Shown in pieces: positions 33,647 to 43,813 of a DNA stretch of 64,000 nucleotides (the stretch's first letter is position 1; each line of letters starts with the position of its first letter). Under the pieces are notes generated by a model that was not told the DNA's origin, did no database searches, and saw nothing but the letters and a program-made list of their open reading frames with translations. The translations under genes and the position numbers were made by a program. This stretch comes from Flavobacteriales bacterium (lineage in GTDB: Bacteria; Bacteroidota; Bacteroidia; CAIKAF01): positions 55,572 to 119,571 of the forward strand of contig JAKRSD010000027.1 in the NCBI GenBank assembly GCA_022402535.1. Direction: 5' to 3'.

Positions 33647-34873
33647 ATGAATAACACGCCTCCCAAATATAAAATCATCAATGATCCTGTCTATGGTTTT
33701 ATTTCCATTCCCGACCGGTTTATCCAGGAGTTGATAGATCACCCGTACTTTCAGCGATTACGCAGAATTAAACAGATGGGCCTAGCGCATTATGTATATC
33801 CGGGGGCGCATCATACCCGTTTTCATCACGCATTGGGTGCTATGTATCTGATGGATGAGGCTTTGAAAGTATTAAAGGATAAAGGCGTTTCTATAACGGA
33901 TGATGAACGTTTGGGCGCTTTGGCGGCGGTTTTACTGCACGACGTGGGCCATGGTCCGTTTTCTCATGCCTTGGAGAGTACCTTGGTGAAAGGAGTCAGC
34001 CATGAGGCGCTTTCACTGGCTTTTATGCAGGAACTGAATGAAGAATTTGACGGGAAATTACATACGGCTATTCAAATTTTTAAAGGAGAATACCCCAAAA
34101 CTTTTTTGTGTAATCTCGTTTCGGGTCAGTTGGATGTGGATCGGTTAGATTATCTGCGCCGCGACAGTTTTTACACCGGTGTTTCGGAAGGCGTGGTAGG
34201 TGCAGAGCGCATCATAAAGTTGATATCCGTAGTGGATAACCAACTGGTGGTGGAAGAAAAAGGCATTTATTCCGTAGAAAAGTTTTTGATTGCCCGACGG
34301 CTGATGTATTGGCAGGTATATCTGCACAAAACCGTCATCTCTACGGAGTTTTTAATTTTGAATATTTTACGCAGGGTAAAAGAGTTGACCCTTAAGGGCA
34401 GAACCTTGTTTTCAGGCCGTGCATTGGCTTATTTTTTACATCGCCGCGAGCCCATTACGACACCCCGTGAAATTGTGACCATGTTCAGTATGCTGGATGA
34501 TGCCGATGTGGCCGCCAGTTTGAAAGAATGGTCGCAGGATGAGGATCCGATTCTCTCCGATTTGTGTCAGCGGATTTTGAACCGCAGGTTATTTAAAATT
34601 GAGTTGAGTAACCTGCCTTTTTCAGACGAATATCTGGCTCAAATGCGACAAAAAGTGGAAGCGATGGGCACAGGCGATGATTTTCTGTCGTATCATTTTA
34701 CGCACAACGAAGTGGAAAATACCATCTACAGCACCAAAAACAGCCCGATACGGATTTTATTAAAGAACGGGGAAGTGAAAGACATAACGGAGGTGAGCGA
34801 AACCATCCGGCTTTTGAAACAGGTAGAAAATCAAAAGAAATATTTTATTCTTTATCCAAGGGAGTTGGGGTGA
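33647..34873 (+). CDS. HD-domain phosphohydrolase, dGTPase/SAMHD1-like
   Basis: 408 residues from the ATG at 33647 (a TTG six codons upstream is unlikely). N-terminal NDPVYGFISIP and FQRLRRIKQMG, then the HD metal site: HHTRFHH (55-61), LLHDVGHGPFSH (97-107), and DVDRLDYLRRD. This is the soluble HD family related to SAMHD1 and bacterial dNTP triphosphohydrolases. The substrate is not known. Divergent from porX with a shared ~110 bp region. Confidence 0.85.
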   Translation: MNNTPPKYKIINDPVYGFISIPDRFIQELIDHPYFQRLRRIKQMGLAHYVYPGAHHTRFHHALGAMYLMDEALKVLKDKGVSITDDERLGALAAVLLHDVGHGPFSHALESTLVKGVSHEALSLAFMQELNEEFDGKLHTAIQIFKGEYPKTFLCNLVSGQLDVDRLDYLRRDSFYTGVSEGVVGAERIIKLISVVDNQLVVEEKGIYSVEKFLIARRLMYWQVYLHKTVISTEFLILNILRRVKELTLKGRTLFSGRALAYFLHRREPITTPREIVTMFSMLDDADVAASLKEWSQDEDPILSDLCQRILNRRLFKIELSNLPFSDEYLAQMRQKVEAMGTGDDFLSYHFTHNEVENTIYSTKNSPIRILLKNGEVKDITEVSETIRLLKQVENQKKYFILYPRELG

Positions 34874-34985
34874 TTACAAGTCAAATGCGAATTTGTTCAC
34901 GTAATTCTAATTTATTTTTAACCTTTATGGCGTTTTTAAGCGGTGACTCTTATTTTTGGGCGCCCCAAACAAATATTAAGTAAGC

Positions 34986-36008
34986 ATGGAATATACTGCT
35001 TTGCAGATTGCCGGGTTCATAAACGGCTCGGTAGAAGGTGATGAACAGGCAAAAGTAAACGCAATCTGTAGGATTGAAGAAGGCCGTCAGGGAGCCCTCA
35101 GCTTTCTGGGAAATCTTAAATACGAAGAGTTTATATACAATACGGAAGCCAGCATCGTGTTGGTGAATCAGGATTTTAAACCTGCGGCTCCCATTAAAAG
35201 TACTTTGATCAGGGTGCCCAATGCGTATGAAGCATTTACGGCTTTGTTGAAAGCGATTGACAACCGTCCCAAACGTTCCGGGGTGGAGGCTTCCTCATTT
35301 GTGCATCCTTCGGTTCAGATTCCCGAAAATGTCTATATCGGCGCATTTGCATACATTTCAGAAGGCGTGGTGCTCGGGAAAGGGACCCAGATTTATCCGC
35401 ATTGCTATATTGGTGATGGAACCCAAATCGGCGAAAATTGTACGCTGTTTTCCGGAGTTAAGGTGTATCACAACTGCCAAATCGGCAATTCGGTTACACT
35501 GCATTCGGGTGTGGTAATCGGGGCCGACGGATTCGGGTTTTCTAATCAGGAATCGGGTTTTGATAAAGTTCCCCAAATTGGTAATGTAATTTTGGAAGAT
35601 AATGTGGAAATCGGCGCCAATACCACGGTTGACCGTGCCACTATCGGTTCCACCATCATCAGAAAAGGCGTAAAACTGGATAACCTGATTATGATCGGAC
35701 ACAATGTAGAAGTAGGGGAGCATACCGTTATGGCTGCCCAGGTAGGTATTGCGGGTTCCACTAAAATCGGTAAAAAATGCATGTTCGGTGGTCAGGTCGG
35801 CGTAGCCGGACACATTACCGTAGCCGAAAATTCCATAATCGGTGCTCAGGCTGGCGTCAATTCATCCATACGCAAACCCGACGGTATTTGGTTGGGTGGA
35901 CCGGCCATGGAAATCGGCGGTTTCAGAAAATCGGCCATTCTTTTCAAAAATCTACCCCAGATGGAACAACGCCTCCGCGATTTGGAGCGCAAAGCCAAAG
36001 GAGAATAA
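34986..36008 (+). CDS. lpxD: UDP-3-O-acylglucosamine N-acyltransferase
   Basis: 340 residues. N-terminal uridine-binding domain (1-100), then left-handed beta-helix hexapeptide repeats (about 105-290) with the catalytic His239 in MIGHNVEVG and the helix end [11 protein letters not shown], then a C-terminal helix. LpxD adds the N-linked hydroxyacyl chain in lipid A synthesis. In many Bacteroidota lpxD is followed by lpxC/fabZ; here the next gene is convergent, so lpxD stands alone. Confidence 0.92.
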   Translation: MEYTALQIAGFINGSVEGDEQAKVNAICRIEEGRQGALSFLGNLKYEEFIYNTEASIVLVNQDFKPAAPIKSTLIRVPNAYEAFTALLKAIDNRPKRSGVEASSFVHPSVQIPENVYIGAFAYISEGVVLGKGTQIYPHCYIGDGTQIGENCTLFSGVKVYHNCQIGNSVTLHSGVVIGADGFGFSNQESGFDKVPQIGNVILEDNVEIGANTTVDRATIGSTIIRKGVKLDNLIMIGHNVEVGEHTVMAAQVGIAGSTKIGKKCMFGGQVGVAGHITVAENSIIGAQAGVNSSIRKPDGIWLGGPAMEIGGFRKSAILFKNLPQMEQRLRDLERKAKGE

Positions 36009-36014
36009 AATCCG

Positions 36015-38546
36015 TTACAGATTGAACTTAAATGAACCCTGTACGCCAAAGGGTTTCACTTTTCTGTCTATAATACCGTCTCCGTTTATATCTTGTTGCA
36101 GGTTAGTTAATCGCCAAATAAAATCGATTCGGAATACCCGGAATATATTTTCAATGCCAAACCCTACTTCATAATACGGCTGGGTTAATGAAGGTTTGAT
36201 ACCTGCGCCCGCATAATGCGGAAAGGTAACCAGTTTTTTATGTTCCTCATAATTGCGCAGACTGCCGTAGAGAGCGCTGGCTGTAAATACTTCTCTCCAT
36301 TTCAATTTTCTGAAACCGGGTATTCGGTTAAAAAGTAATCCTTCAAAATGATGTTCCATTTTAATGGCAACATATTCATCGCTCACAAATTCCAGTGTAT
36401 TCATACGGTTAAAGGCAAACCGGTCGTACATGAAGGTGGGATTTCCCTGATGATTGAACAGAAACGGCCAGGGGGCAGCTCCCCAAATTTTTCCGGCTTC
36501 TATATAATAATCGGTATATCCCAAGGGATTGATGCGAAAACGGTCGTTAACGGTAATTACCAGTTTATGATAACCGAAATCCGCCTGCCACAGGTCTTTC
36601 ACACCCAGGGTGTACATCACGTCAATAATGGGCCAGCGGGTTCCTGCAGAAGTTCTTTTTACCCTGCGGAGCAGATATTTTTCTTTTAAAGCGAAGTGTG
36701 TGGAAAAGGTAAATTCCGTGGTAACCAGTCTGTTAAAGTATTTGCTGGTGTCCGTTCCCCGCTGAAAACGGATATCGCCCACCGGTTGTACTTCTTTATG
36801 TTTAAATTCGATTTTGTTGGTGAGGCCCTGAAACCATTCGTGTTCATAAAAACCATACACGGTTTTGGAGCGGAGCAGATTGTTGAACCCCGAACGCCTG
36901 AATACGCTGTTCAGCAGATTGTCATGATCCCAGGTTCTGTCCGAAACACTGAACTGTTCCAAATCATTGCGGTACTGAAACCCTATCAGCCTCCAGGGAA
37001 TACGGTCGGGTGTAAGGTGGTAATAGAATTCCCAGTTTGATTTCCAACGCTGGTCTTTTAATCCGTAAGCAACGTGTCCGAAGAGGAAAAAACGGCGGCT
37101 CAGTTCCGGACTGGTTCTGAAACCGAGTTTAAGACGATGGCCTTCTACCGGATTAAAACTGTATAATTTATAATACTGGCCCAGTTCAACGTAATAAAGC
37201 GGAAAATAACCAGTAATCAGTACATTGCCCACACGGTTATACCATTTGTAGGTTTTATTCTTTTTCAGGCTGTCCACCATGGTGTAAATACCCATTTCGC
37301 GGGCAGACAAGGGTTCTGTTCTTACCGAATCCCAATACATTTCGGGCTTTTCGTCAATACCTTGAAGTAGAATAATGTTATTCGGATTTCGGGCAATGGA
37401 ATCCGGTACTTTTTCATTAAACCGGTATTTGTCATAAAATCCTGTTTTTCGGGCAATTACCCCGATTGATTTTTTGGTAAGCGGATTCAGATCAATCAGA
37501 ATTTTATCGCTTTCCATGACCCAGTGCCCATCCCTGAACATGAATTTTTGCTCCGCATCCAATCCGCGGATAAAGTTCACGTTTACGTTTTCTGACAATA
37601 AAAATTTAATGGATTCCACGGCAAACGTAGAGTCGTGAATCCACATGTATCCGTTGAAAGTATAATCCTGCTGACGACGGGGAAAATATTCCAGTTTGTA
37701 TAATTTCCCGTTTTCGGTATTAACACTGTCGCTCAGGTAATATTTGTAAAAAAAGATACCCGAGTTAGCAATGGGGCTAACAAAAGATTTGTTGGAAATA
37801 ATCAGAAAGTCTTTGTAAATATTGAAGTTCGTGAAAAAATCACCCGTAAACTGGTTGAGTTCTTTGTCTTCGCCGTTCCCGGCCAACCGCGATGCTTTGA
37901 TGATTTCTTTGGTGAAGTTTGGCGTTTTTTGATAATACTTATCGGAAAAGGATTCTGTAATAAATGAAGGAAGAAATTTACGTCCGTCAGAAGCGCTATC
38001 CATATATTCAAACATGAACTTAAATGGCCGTGTAATAAAGTTGTTTTGCATCAACTTGCTGATGTTGTAAACATCAACCTCTGTTTTTTGATAGGTTTCG
38101 TAAGTTAGGGTTTCAAAACTTCGGGGATCATTCAGGGGCTTGTTATCAATTACTTTTTTCAACAGCACTTCGGCCGGATTGCCTTTATATTTTACGATGA
38201 CTTCCGTCAGGTTCACATTGTCAGGGTTCAGTTCCACTGAAATTTTGTTCGATTCCCACATCACCACTTTCACATACTCCTTTTTAAAACCTACGGCAGA
38301 AACCATGACCGTGTCGGATTTTAATTTAGTTTCCAGTGTAAAATTTCCGTTTTCGTCTGTAATGGTTCCTGAAAATGTGCCTTTGAAAATAACATTCACA
38401 AAGGGGATGGGAGTTTGGGTAACTTTATCTACCACTTTGCCCGAAACCCTTGTGGTTTGCGAAAAAACGAAAGTAGAGGACCATAATATAAGCCATGCCG
38501 AAAGGGTACAAGTAAACAATAAACGGCCGACTGAATCTCTTTTCAT
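36015..38546 (-). CDS. DUF5686 outer membrane protein with carboxypeptidase-like regulatory domain
   Basis: 843 residues from the ATG at 38546, which yields a signal peptide ending VFSQ. Residues ~27-105 are a CarboxypepD_reg-like beta domain (VSGKVVDKVTQTPIPFVNV, GNFTLETKL, VSAVGFK). The remaining ~730 match the DUF5686 family: a long periplasmic part and a C-terminal barrel-like region ending GVQGSFKFNL. Likely an outer membrane protein of unknown function, common in Bacteroidota, with similarity in layout to TonB-associated proteins but without a plug domain that I can see. Confidence 0.82.
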   Translation of the reverse strand: MKRDSVGRLLFTCTLSAWLILWSSTFVFSQTTRVSGKVVDKVTQTPIPFVNVIFKGTFSGTITDENGNFTLETKLKSDTVMVSAVGFKKEYVKVVMWESNKISVELNPDNVNLTEVIVKYKGNPAEVLLKKVIDNKPLNDPRSFETLTYETYQKTEVDVYNISKLMQNNFITRPFKFMFEYMDSASDGRKFLPSFITESFSDKYYQKTPNFTKEIIKASRLAGNGEDKELNQFTGDFFTNFNIYKDFLIISNKSFVSPIANSGIFFYKYYLSDSVNTENGKLYKLEYFPRRQQDYTFNGYMWIHDSTFAVESIKFLLSENVNVNFIRGLDAEQKFMFRDGHWVMESDKILIDLNPLTKKSIGVIARKTGFYDKYRFNEKVPDSIARNPNNIILLQGIDEKPEMYWDSVRTEPLSAREMGIYTMVDSLKKNKTYKWYNRVGNVLITGYFPLYYVELGQYYKLYSFNPVEGHRLKLGFRTSPELSRRFFLFGHVAYGLKDQRWKSNWEFYYHLTPDRIPWRLIGFQYRNDLEQFSVSDRTWDHDNLLNSVFRRSGFNNLLRSKTVYGFYEHEWFQGLTNKIEFKHKEVQPVGDIRFQRGTDTSKYFNRLVTTEFTFSTHFALKEKYLLRRVKRTSAGTRWPIIDVMYTLGVKDLWQADFGYHKLVITVNDRFRINPLGYTDYYIEAGKIWGAAPWPFLFNHQGNPTFMYDRFAFNRMNTLEFVSDEYVAIKMEHHFEGLLFNRIPGFRKLKWREVFTASALYGSLRNYEEHKKLVTFPHYAGAGIKPSLTQPYYEVGFGIENIFRVFRIDFIWRLTNLQQDINGDGIIDRKVKPFGVQGSFKFNL

Positions 38547-38598
38547 GAATAACAGCCTAAAGATATACAAAATTGATTTCGGCAGCTTTCATTCCTTT

Positions 38599-39288
38599 CT
38601 AATGTTGCGCCGGAAAAAGAACGGGACGCATACGATCTATCACTTTATTGGCCCAGTTTTGGGCAGTTTTACCATAAAAATGCGCACTGCTGAGCGTGTC
38701 ATGTCCTAGTATATCATCGCTACGTACAAGAAAAATATCATTTTTAAGTACTACCTGTTCAATGGCTTTTATGCGGGGCGTAAAATTCCGTCTAAGGTAA
38801 GGTCCCACCCAGATAATCCGCGAAACAGGATGGTTCTCTTTAATGGTATTCACTAAATTCTGATGGTCGTTTACATAGTTATTACCCAGACAAATTACCA
38901 CATAGTCGGGTTTTTTATCGCAGATGATGTTTTTTAACTGCCCTTTGTAGGCTTTCCCGATCACTTCATTGGTTAGGCTGTTTGATTTTTCAACCGTTCT
39001 GATTTTTGTTTTTGGATTAATGATTTCACCGGAACAGGTTTCTCTGATTTTGTAACCGCAACAGTGGTTTTTGAGTGTCATGGTAAAATGCCGGGTTCCG
39101 GCTCCGCCGATGGAAATGGAATAAATATCAAACCTTCCGGTTTCGTGCAGTTTGGTCTGTAAATACTCCCCAAATGCTCCATTCAAATGCGAATCGCCTA
39201 AAATCAAAATTTGTTTAATGTCATTCTGAGCTTTGATTAAGCTCTCACAGAGGAACAAAAAGACAATTACGGATACGACTTTTTTCAT
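38599..39288 (-). CDS. Secreted SGNH/GDSL-type hydrolase
   Basis: 229 residues with a signal peptide ending IKAQ. SGNH blocks are visible: ILGDSHLNG (block I, Ser), GGAGTRH (block II), LGNNYV (block III, Asn) and SSAHFYGK (block V, His). SGNH hydrolases cleave esters, often on glycans or lipids. Periplasmic or secreted. Runs toward the DUF5686 gene, 52 bp apart. Substrate unknown. Confidence 0.75.
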   Translation of the reverse strand: MKKVVSVIVFLFLCESLIKAQNDIKQILILGDSHLNGAFGEYLQTKLHETGRFDIYSISIGGAGTRHFTMTLKNHCCGYKIRETCSGEIINPKTKIRTVEKSNSLTNEVIGKAYKGQLKNIICDKKPDYVVICLGNNYVNDHQNLVNTIKENHPVSRIIWVGPYLRRNFTPRIKAIEQVVLKNDIFLVRSDDILGHDTLSSAHFYGKTAQNWANKVIDRMRPVLFPAQH

Positions 39289-39368
39289 GAGGATTAACTG
39301 CGGCAAATTTATTCTAAAACCAAACGATTACAAATAGGTTTTATACATTAGTCACTGATTTTGAGAAT

Positions 39369-41936
39369 ATGAGATATAAGATAACTTTTTTGATGTCCCT
39401 TTTAGCTCTGCCCCTTTGTGTATTGGGCCAAAGTACCCGCGATTATGTGGTGATGTATACCGAAAAACTACCTTATGATTCTCTTTTTCAATATCACAAA
39501 ACGAATAAAACCCATTCATCCGAGAGAGCTTTACATATTCTGAATTCGATTTCATTGCTTTCTCAACGTTCGGGACAGGCCGTAGAGAGCTATCTGAGCA
39601 CTTTACCTTCCACGGAAGCACAATATCATAAACTATCGGTATACAACGGTTTATTGTTGCACACCAAACCTGAAATCGCTTCACAAATTGCAGAAATGGA
39701 TGAGGTGGAATATGTTGAAGACATCACGGATATTAAAATCTTTTTACATGCTCCGACAAGGATAGGAGAGGACGAGGAACGCAATTCGCGGGCAATAGGC
39801 GCCGCAGAACCAGGATTGGTAGCCGTAGGGGCACGGACCATGTGGCAAATGGGTTACACCGGCAAGGGAACCAAAGTATTAAGTTTCGATACCGGAATCT
39901 GGCCCAACCATCCGGCTTTGGGTGGTCGTTTTATGGGTGAACATTTTCCATTAGACCGTTCCTGGAAAGGATATTTTTCACCCACTCCGGTAGATAAAGG
40001 AAATAGTCATGGAACCCACACGGTGGGCACTATGGCCGGATTGGATATGCAGACTCTGGACACCATCGGATTAGCATTCGGGGCTTATTTTATGGCTACC
40101 GATCCTATAGTTTCTAATTTGTCTGATACATTAGGTATGCCCAATTTGATTTTAGCTTATGAATGGGCTTTAAATCCGGATGGAGACCCCAATACCGTTG
40201 ACGATATTCCCGATGTCATCTGCAATTCCTGGGGTTCATCCGGCAATGCAGGATTTTGTGGAAGTTTTGTAGCCGATATGCTTCAAAATATTGATTTGTT
40301 GGGAATTGCCAATGAATATAGCGCAGGAAACAATGGTCCCGGGCCGGGAACAGTGGGAATTGTGGCATTGGTAAGTCCTTCAGAGCTTAACGCTTTTTCT
40401 GTGGGAGCTATAAATGGAAATACTTCTTCATTTCCCATTGCCAGCTTTTCAAGTCGGGGTCCCACACCCTGTTTGGGAGGCGGCGCACTGGAAATTAAAC
40501 CCGAAGTGGTGGCACCAGGAGTAAATGTCAGATCCTGTGTAAAACAAAATGCATATTCTTCGTACGACGGAACCAGTATGGCAGGTCCTCATGTGGCCGG
40601 CGCTATGCTTTTGTTGAAAGAAGCGTTTCCTTATCTGCCGGGAGATGCCTTAAAAGAAGCCTTGTATTTTTCAGCGTTGGACTTGGGAGATCCGGGCGAG
40701 GATAACACCTACGGTAATGGAATAATACATGTAGGTCAGGCATTCAACTGGCTGGTTTCGCAAGGAAATATACCTGTGCCTTCGCAATCTGACGTTCCCG
40801 AATTAGCCTTGTTGAAAGTGCCCGTTTCCCAATCAGGCTTGTATTGTAATTCTATTTTCAATGAGTCGTTGACTTTGTTGAACGAAGGAATTTTACCCAT
40901 ACAGGATACTATCCGGTTTTCGGTGTATCACAATACGAATTTGGTGATTCAATGGGCCCAATATATTACACTAAATCCCGGAGAAACAATAGATGTTGCT
41001 ATGCCGGCAGGCGTTTCATTAATTCAGGGGCAAAACGAAATTTGGATTTCGGTGGTTCAAAAATCCAATCCGGTTGAAAAAGATAATGTGAATAACAACA
41101 GAACATACAGACCTGTCTATATTCCTTCTGTTTCGGTTCCATATACCCAGTCTTTCGAAGGAGAAAACTTTGCCGCAATGCAGTGGACCGTAGTAAATCC
41201 TGACATAGACCGTACGTTTGAACTCTATACCACGCAGGGGCAGGATGAAGGAACACGTTCTGCGGCGATGCGCTTTTTATTGTACAATCCTGTGAATGCC
41301 CAAAAAGATTGGCTCATTTCTCCCCCCATTGAATTGTTGTCTAATGAGCCGCACTATGTTGGTTTTGATATTGCGTATCAAATCAGGGCACAAAATCAAA
41401 AGGACACCCTTTCGTTGTGGGCTTCCACAGATTGTGGAATTACCTTTGATCATTTGATTTTTGAAGGTTCACCACAGGAAATGGTAACGTTTACCGCTAC
41501 GAGTCCGGCTAATTTTGTACCTGTAACCGAAGAACATTGGAAAAGACTTGTTTTCCCTATTCCCCAATCTTTACAGGGCGAAACGGTACAATTTGCATTT
41601 AGGAGTGTAAATTATCGTGGAGCGAATGCGTATTTGGATGATTTTGCCGTGTTTACAGAAACAGATCCGTTGTTTGTACAAAACTATGGAACCATTCCTG
41701 CCCAAGTTTATCCCAATCCCTTTTCCAATTCAATCACTATTTCTTTTGGCATGAACGTAGCTGAGGCCTGGCTTATATTAAAAGATGTGTCGGGTAGGAC
41801 TGTTGCCGATAAAAAAGTATTTGAGTCTGAAAGCAATGTGTGGAATTTACCGGAAATTGCAGCCGGTGTATACTATCTGAATATTACTTCAGGCAATGCG
41901 CAGCAGACTTTCAAATTAATAAAAACGGAAAAATAA
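39369..41936 (+). CDS. Secreted subtilisin-family (S8) peptidase with T9SS type A tail
   Basis: 855 residues. Signal peptide ending VLGQ, an inhibitor_I9-like propeptide (about 25-125), and the S8 catalytic domain with Asp174 (SFDTGIWP), His214 (NSHGTHTVG) and Ser403 (DGTSMAGPHVAG). Two beta domains follow (about 490-770, with AYLDDFAVFTE of a jelly-roll type), and then the type A sorting domain VYPNPFSNSITI ... GVYYLNITSG ... FKLIKTEK. A protease exported through T9SS and either surface-bound or released for protein degradation. Confidence 0.92.
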   Translation: MRYKITFLMSLLALPLCVLGQSTRDYVVMYTEKLPYDSLFQYHKTNKTHSSERALHILNSISLLSQRSGQAVESYLSTLPSTEAQYHKLSVYNGLLLHTKPEIASQIAEMDEVEYVEDITDIKIFLHAPTRIGEDEERNSRAIGAAEPGLVAVGARTMWQMGYTGKGTKVLSFDTGIWPNHPALGGRFMGEHFPLDRSWKGYFSPTPVDKGNSHGTHTVGTMAGLDMQTLDTIGLAFGAYFMATDPIVSNLSDTLGMPNLILAYEWALNPDGDPNTVDDIPDVICNSWGSSGNAGFCGSFVADMLQNIDLLGIANEYSAGNNGPGPGTVGIVALVSPSELNAFSVGAINGNTSSFPIASFSSRGPTPCLGGGALEIKPEVVAPGVNVRSCVKQNAYSSYDGTSMAGPHVAGAMLLLKEAFPYLPGDALKEALYFSALDLGDPGEDNTYGNGIIHVGQAFNWLVSQGNIPVPSQSDVPELALLKVPVSQSGLYCNSIFNESLTLLNEGILPIQDTIRFSVYHNTNLVIQWAQYITLNPGETIDVAMPAGVSLIQGQNEIWISVVQKSNPVEKDNVNNNRTYRPVYIPSVSVPYTQSFEGENFAAMQWTVVNPDIDRTFELYTTQGQDEGTRSAAMRFLLYNPVNAQKDWLISPPIELLSNEPHYVGFDIAYQIRAQNQKDTLSLWASTDCGITFDHLIFEGSPQEMVTFTATSPANFVPVTEEHWKRLVFPIPQSLQGETVQFAFRSVNYRGANAYLDDFAVFTETDPLFVQNYGTIPAQVYPNPFSNSITISFGMNVAEAWLILKDVSGRTVADKKVFESESNVWNLPEIAAGVYYLNITSGNAQQTFKLIKTEK

Positions 41937-41937
41937 A

Positions 41938-42495
41938 TTAGAGCGGTTCGCTCTGAAACTCGCTCCACTCTCTGAAACTACCGAAAATGTCAGTGATTTG
42001 TTTCTGATATTCAGTCATATCTTCGCGGTTTCCAAATAAAACTAAGCGGTAAAAACGGGCACCTCCATCACAAACCTGTAACCTGAACACTTGTTCTTTG
42101 TTATCACGGGTAAGAATCACTTCCCCTTCGAGGCAGTTCATAAAACTGGATGAAGATACTTTGGGAAGACTGACTTTACTGTTCGGCACATTTTGAAAAC
42201 GGATAATTTCCTCCGTTTCCAGAAAATAGATTTCTTCCAGCGAAAATAAAACCCCCATGGTGTTCATTTCCGACTTTTCGTCAGATAAACCATAAAAATT
42301 CAAGGGAAACTCTTTGTTGCCTTTAAATTGAATGTCTGCATTGTCTTTTAGGCCGGTAGCCTCTGACATAGATTTGGGAATATCTACCAAAAATTTATCT
42401 CCCGAACGCACGGTTTTTAGCGGTATGTCTTTTACACAGCCACTAATCGATAGAATGATTACAAACAGAATTGAAGACAGAGTTGACTTTTTCAT
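41938..42495 (-). CDS. Lipoprotein of unknown function
   Basis: 185 residues from the ATG at 42495. Lipobox ISGC at about 16-19. The mature part is mixed alpha/beta, with SLEEIYFLETEE and LVLFGNREDMTEY. No known domain recognised. It is encoded 52 bp after the rhomboid protease gene on the same strand and ends 1 bp from the convergent S8 protease. Possibly an envelope stress or periplasmic protein, but nothing shows this directly. Confidence 0.72.
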   Translation of the reverse strand: MKKSTLSSILFVIILSISGCVKDIPLKTVRSGDKFLVDIPKSMSEATGLKDNADIQFKGNKEFPLNFYGLSDEKSEMNTMGVLFSLEEIYFLETEEIIRFQNVPNSKVSLPKVSSSSFMNCLEGEVILTRDNKEQVFRLQVCDGGARFYRLVLFGNREDMTEYQKQITDIFGSFREWSEFQSEPL

Positions 42496-42547
42496 CCGAT
42501 GCAAAGCTATTCTGAAGCCTTTGAACCTAAAATGATTTAAGCAAAAT

Positions 42548-43222
42548 TTAACGGGGTTCTTCCGGCGGATGCTCTTCCGGAAGCCAGTAGGCATCTTCGG
42601 GCGTTATTTCAGGTTCCGGCTCTTTATCCCATGAATACTCGGGAGGCGGCGGAAAATCAGTACGCAAAACAAAAGCTACAATCAAACCGGCAACCGCCCC
42701 GGCCAAATGCCCTTCCCAGGAAATATCACGGGTATATTCCCAAGGAAATACACCCCATAAAAAACTTCCATAGAGAAATGCAGTAAGCAAGGTAAGCCCC
42801 TGCAGGTTACGGTTTTTACTCAAAAAACCGGAAACAAAACTAAAAACCGTAATGCCATATACCACACCGCTGGCTCCGATATGGTAATCGGGACGGGCGA
42901 AAAACCATATCCAGGTTCCGGAGGATAACCAAATGAAAATAAGGGCAATCCAGTATGACCTTCCAAACGTGTATAATCCGAGCCAGCTTAATACAAATAA
43001 GGCACTGAGGTTTGAAATCAAATGACTCCAGTCGGCATGAAGGAAAGGCATAAATAAAATACCTCTTAACCCGGTTATATCTCTCGGCAATAAGCCATAT
43101 TTGGAGAAGGAGGTGTCCAAAAACAATTCTAACAAAAACACAAGAATCGGAATTCCAACGATAAGCAATACCCCCGGAAGGGAAGAAATTAGTTTTTTAT
43201 CAGAACCGGAAGTATGATTCAT
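42548..43222 (-). CDS. Rhomboid family intramembrane serine protease
   Basis: 224 residues, six or seven membrane segments. The catalytic pair is Ser118 in GASGVVYG and His172 in EGHLAGAVAG; the HADWSHLISN segment (62-71) has the conserved His and Asn of the oxyanion region. A proline- and glutamate-rich C-terminal tail (about 190-224) is cytoplasmic. It cleaves membrane proteins within the bilayer; substrates unknown. Confidence 0.9.
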   Translation of the reverse strand: MNHTSGSDKKLISSLPGVLLIVGIPILVFLLELFLDTSFSKYGLLPRDITGLRGILFMPFLHADWSHLISNLSALFVLSWLGLYTFGRSYWIALIFIWLSSGTWIWFFARPDYHIGASGVVYGITVFSFVSGFLSKNRNLQGLTLLTAFLYGSFLWGVFPWEYTRDISWEGHLAGAVAGLIVAFVLRTDFPPPPEYSWDKEPEPEITPEDAYWLPEEHPPEEPR

Positions 43223-43277
43223 GTGTTACCTTTGTCAAAATACATGCCCGCGACAATCGGCTGACAAAATTTCATAC

Positions 43278-43811
43278 ATGAATAAAAAACGATGGATAAT
43301 ACTGATTATAGCGTTAACCGTTGGGCTAATCATAATTTACATTATAATGAGCAGTACAAAAACACTCAAAATAGGGGATAAGGCTCCTGATTTTTCGTTA
43401 TTGAATCAACACGGACAACAAGTAACTTTGTCCGAGTATCGACATGATAAAAATGTTGTAGTCTTTTTTTATCCGAAAGATGAAACCCCGGGTTGCACTG
43501 CGGAAGCTTGTAAATTCAGAGATGAATACGAAGCATTTACAGATTTGGGGGCCGAAGTAATCGGAATCAGCGGTGATGGAACCGAATCGCACAAAAAATT
43601 TGCTGAAAACCACAGACTTCCATATAACCTGTTAAGTGATAACGGAGGCAAAGTCAGAAAAGCCTATGGAATTCAAAATACGTTTTTTCTGATTCCGGGA
43701 AGAGTAACGTTTGTGATTGATAAAGAGGGCATCATACGACACATTTTCAATAGCCAATTCAATGCAGAAATGCACATTCCGGAGGCATTGGAAGTGTTGA
43801 AAACGTTATAG
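43278..43811 (+). CDS. Membrane-anchored peroxiredoxin (Bcp/PrxQ type)
   Basis: 177 residues from the ATG at 43278. One N-terminal transmembrane helix (6-24) precedes a thioredoxin-fold peroxiredoxin: GDKAPDFSLLNQ, peroxidatic Cys73 and resolving Cys78 in PGCTAEACKF, and TFVIDKEGIIRH. The C-x4-C spacing marks the Bcp/PrxQ class of thiol peroxidases. The anchor would place the enzyme in the periplasm, which is less usual for Bcp. A TACCTTTG at 43227-43234 may be its promoter. Confidence 0.88.
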   Translation: MNKKRWIILIIALTVGLIIIYIIMSSTKTLKIGDKAPDFSLLNQHGQQVTLSEYRHDKNVVVFFYPKDETPGCTAEACKFRDEYEAFTDLGAEVIGISGDGTESHKKFAENHRLPYNLLSDNGGKVRKAYGIQNTFFLIPGRVTFVIDKEGIIRHIFNSQFNAEMHIPEALEVLKTL

Positions 43812-43813
43812 AA

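Noticed and set aside
41940..41954. AGAGCG-GTT-CGCTCT hairpin between convergent genes
   Set aside because: Only 6 bp, lies within the 3' coding end of the lipoprotein gene and has no T run; not reported as a terminator.
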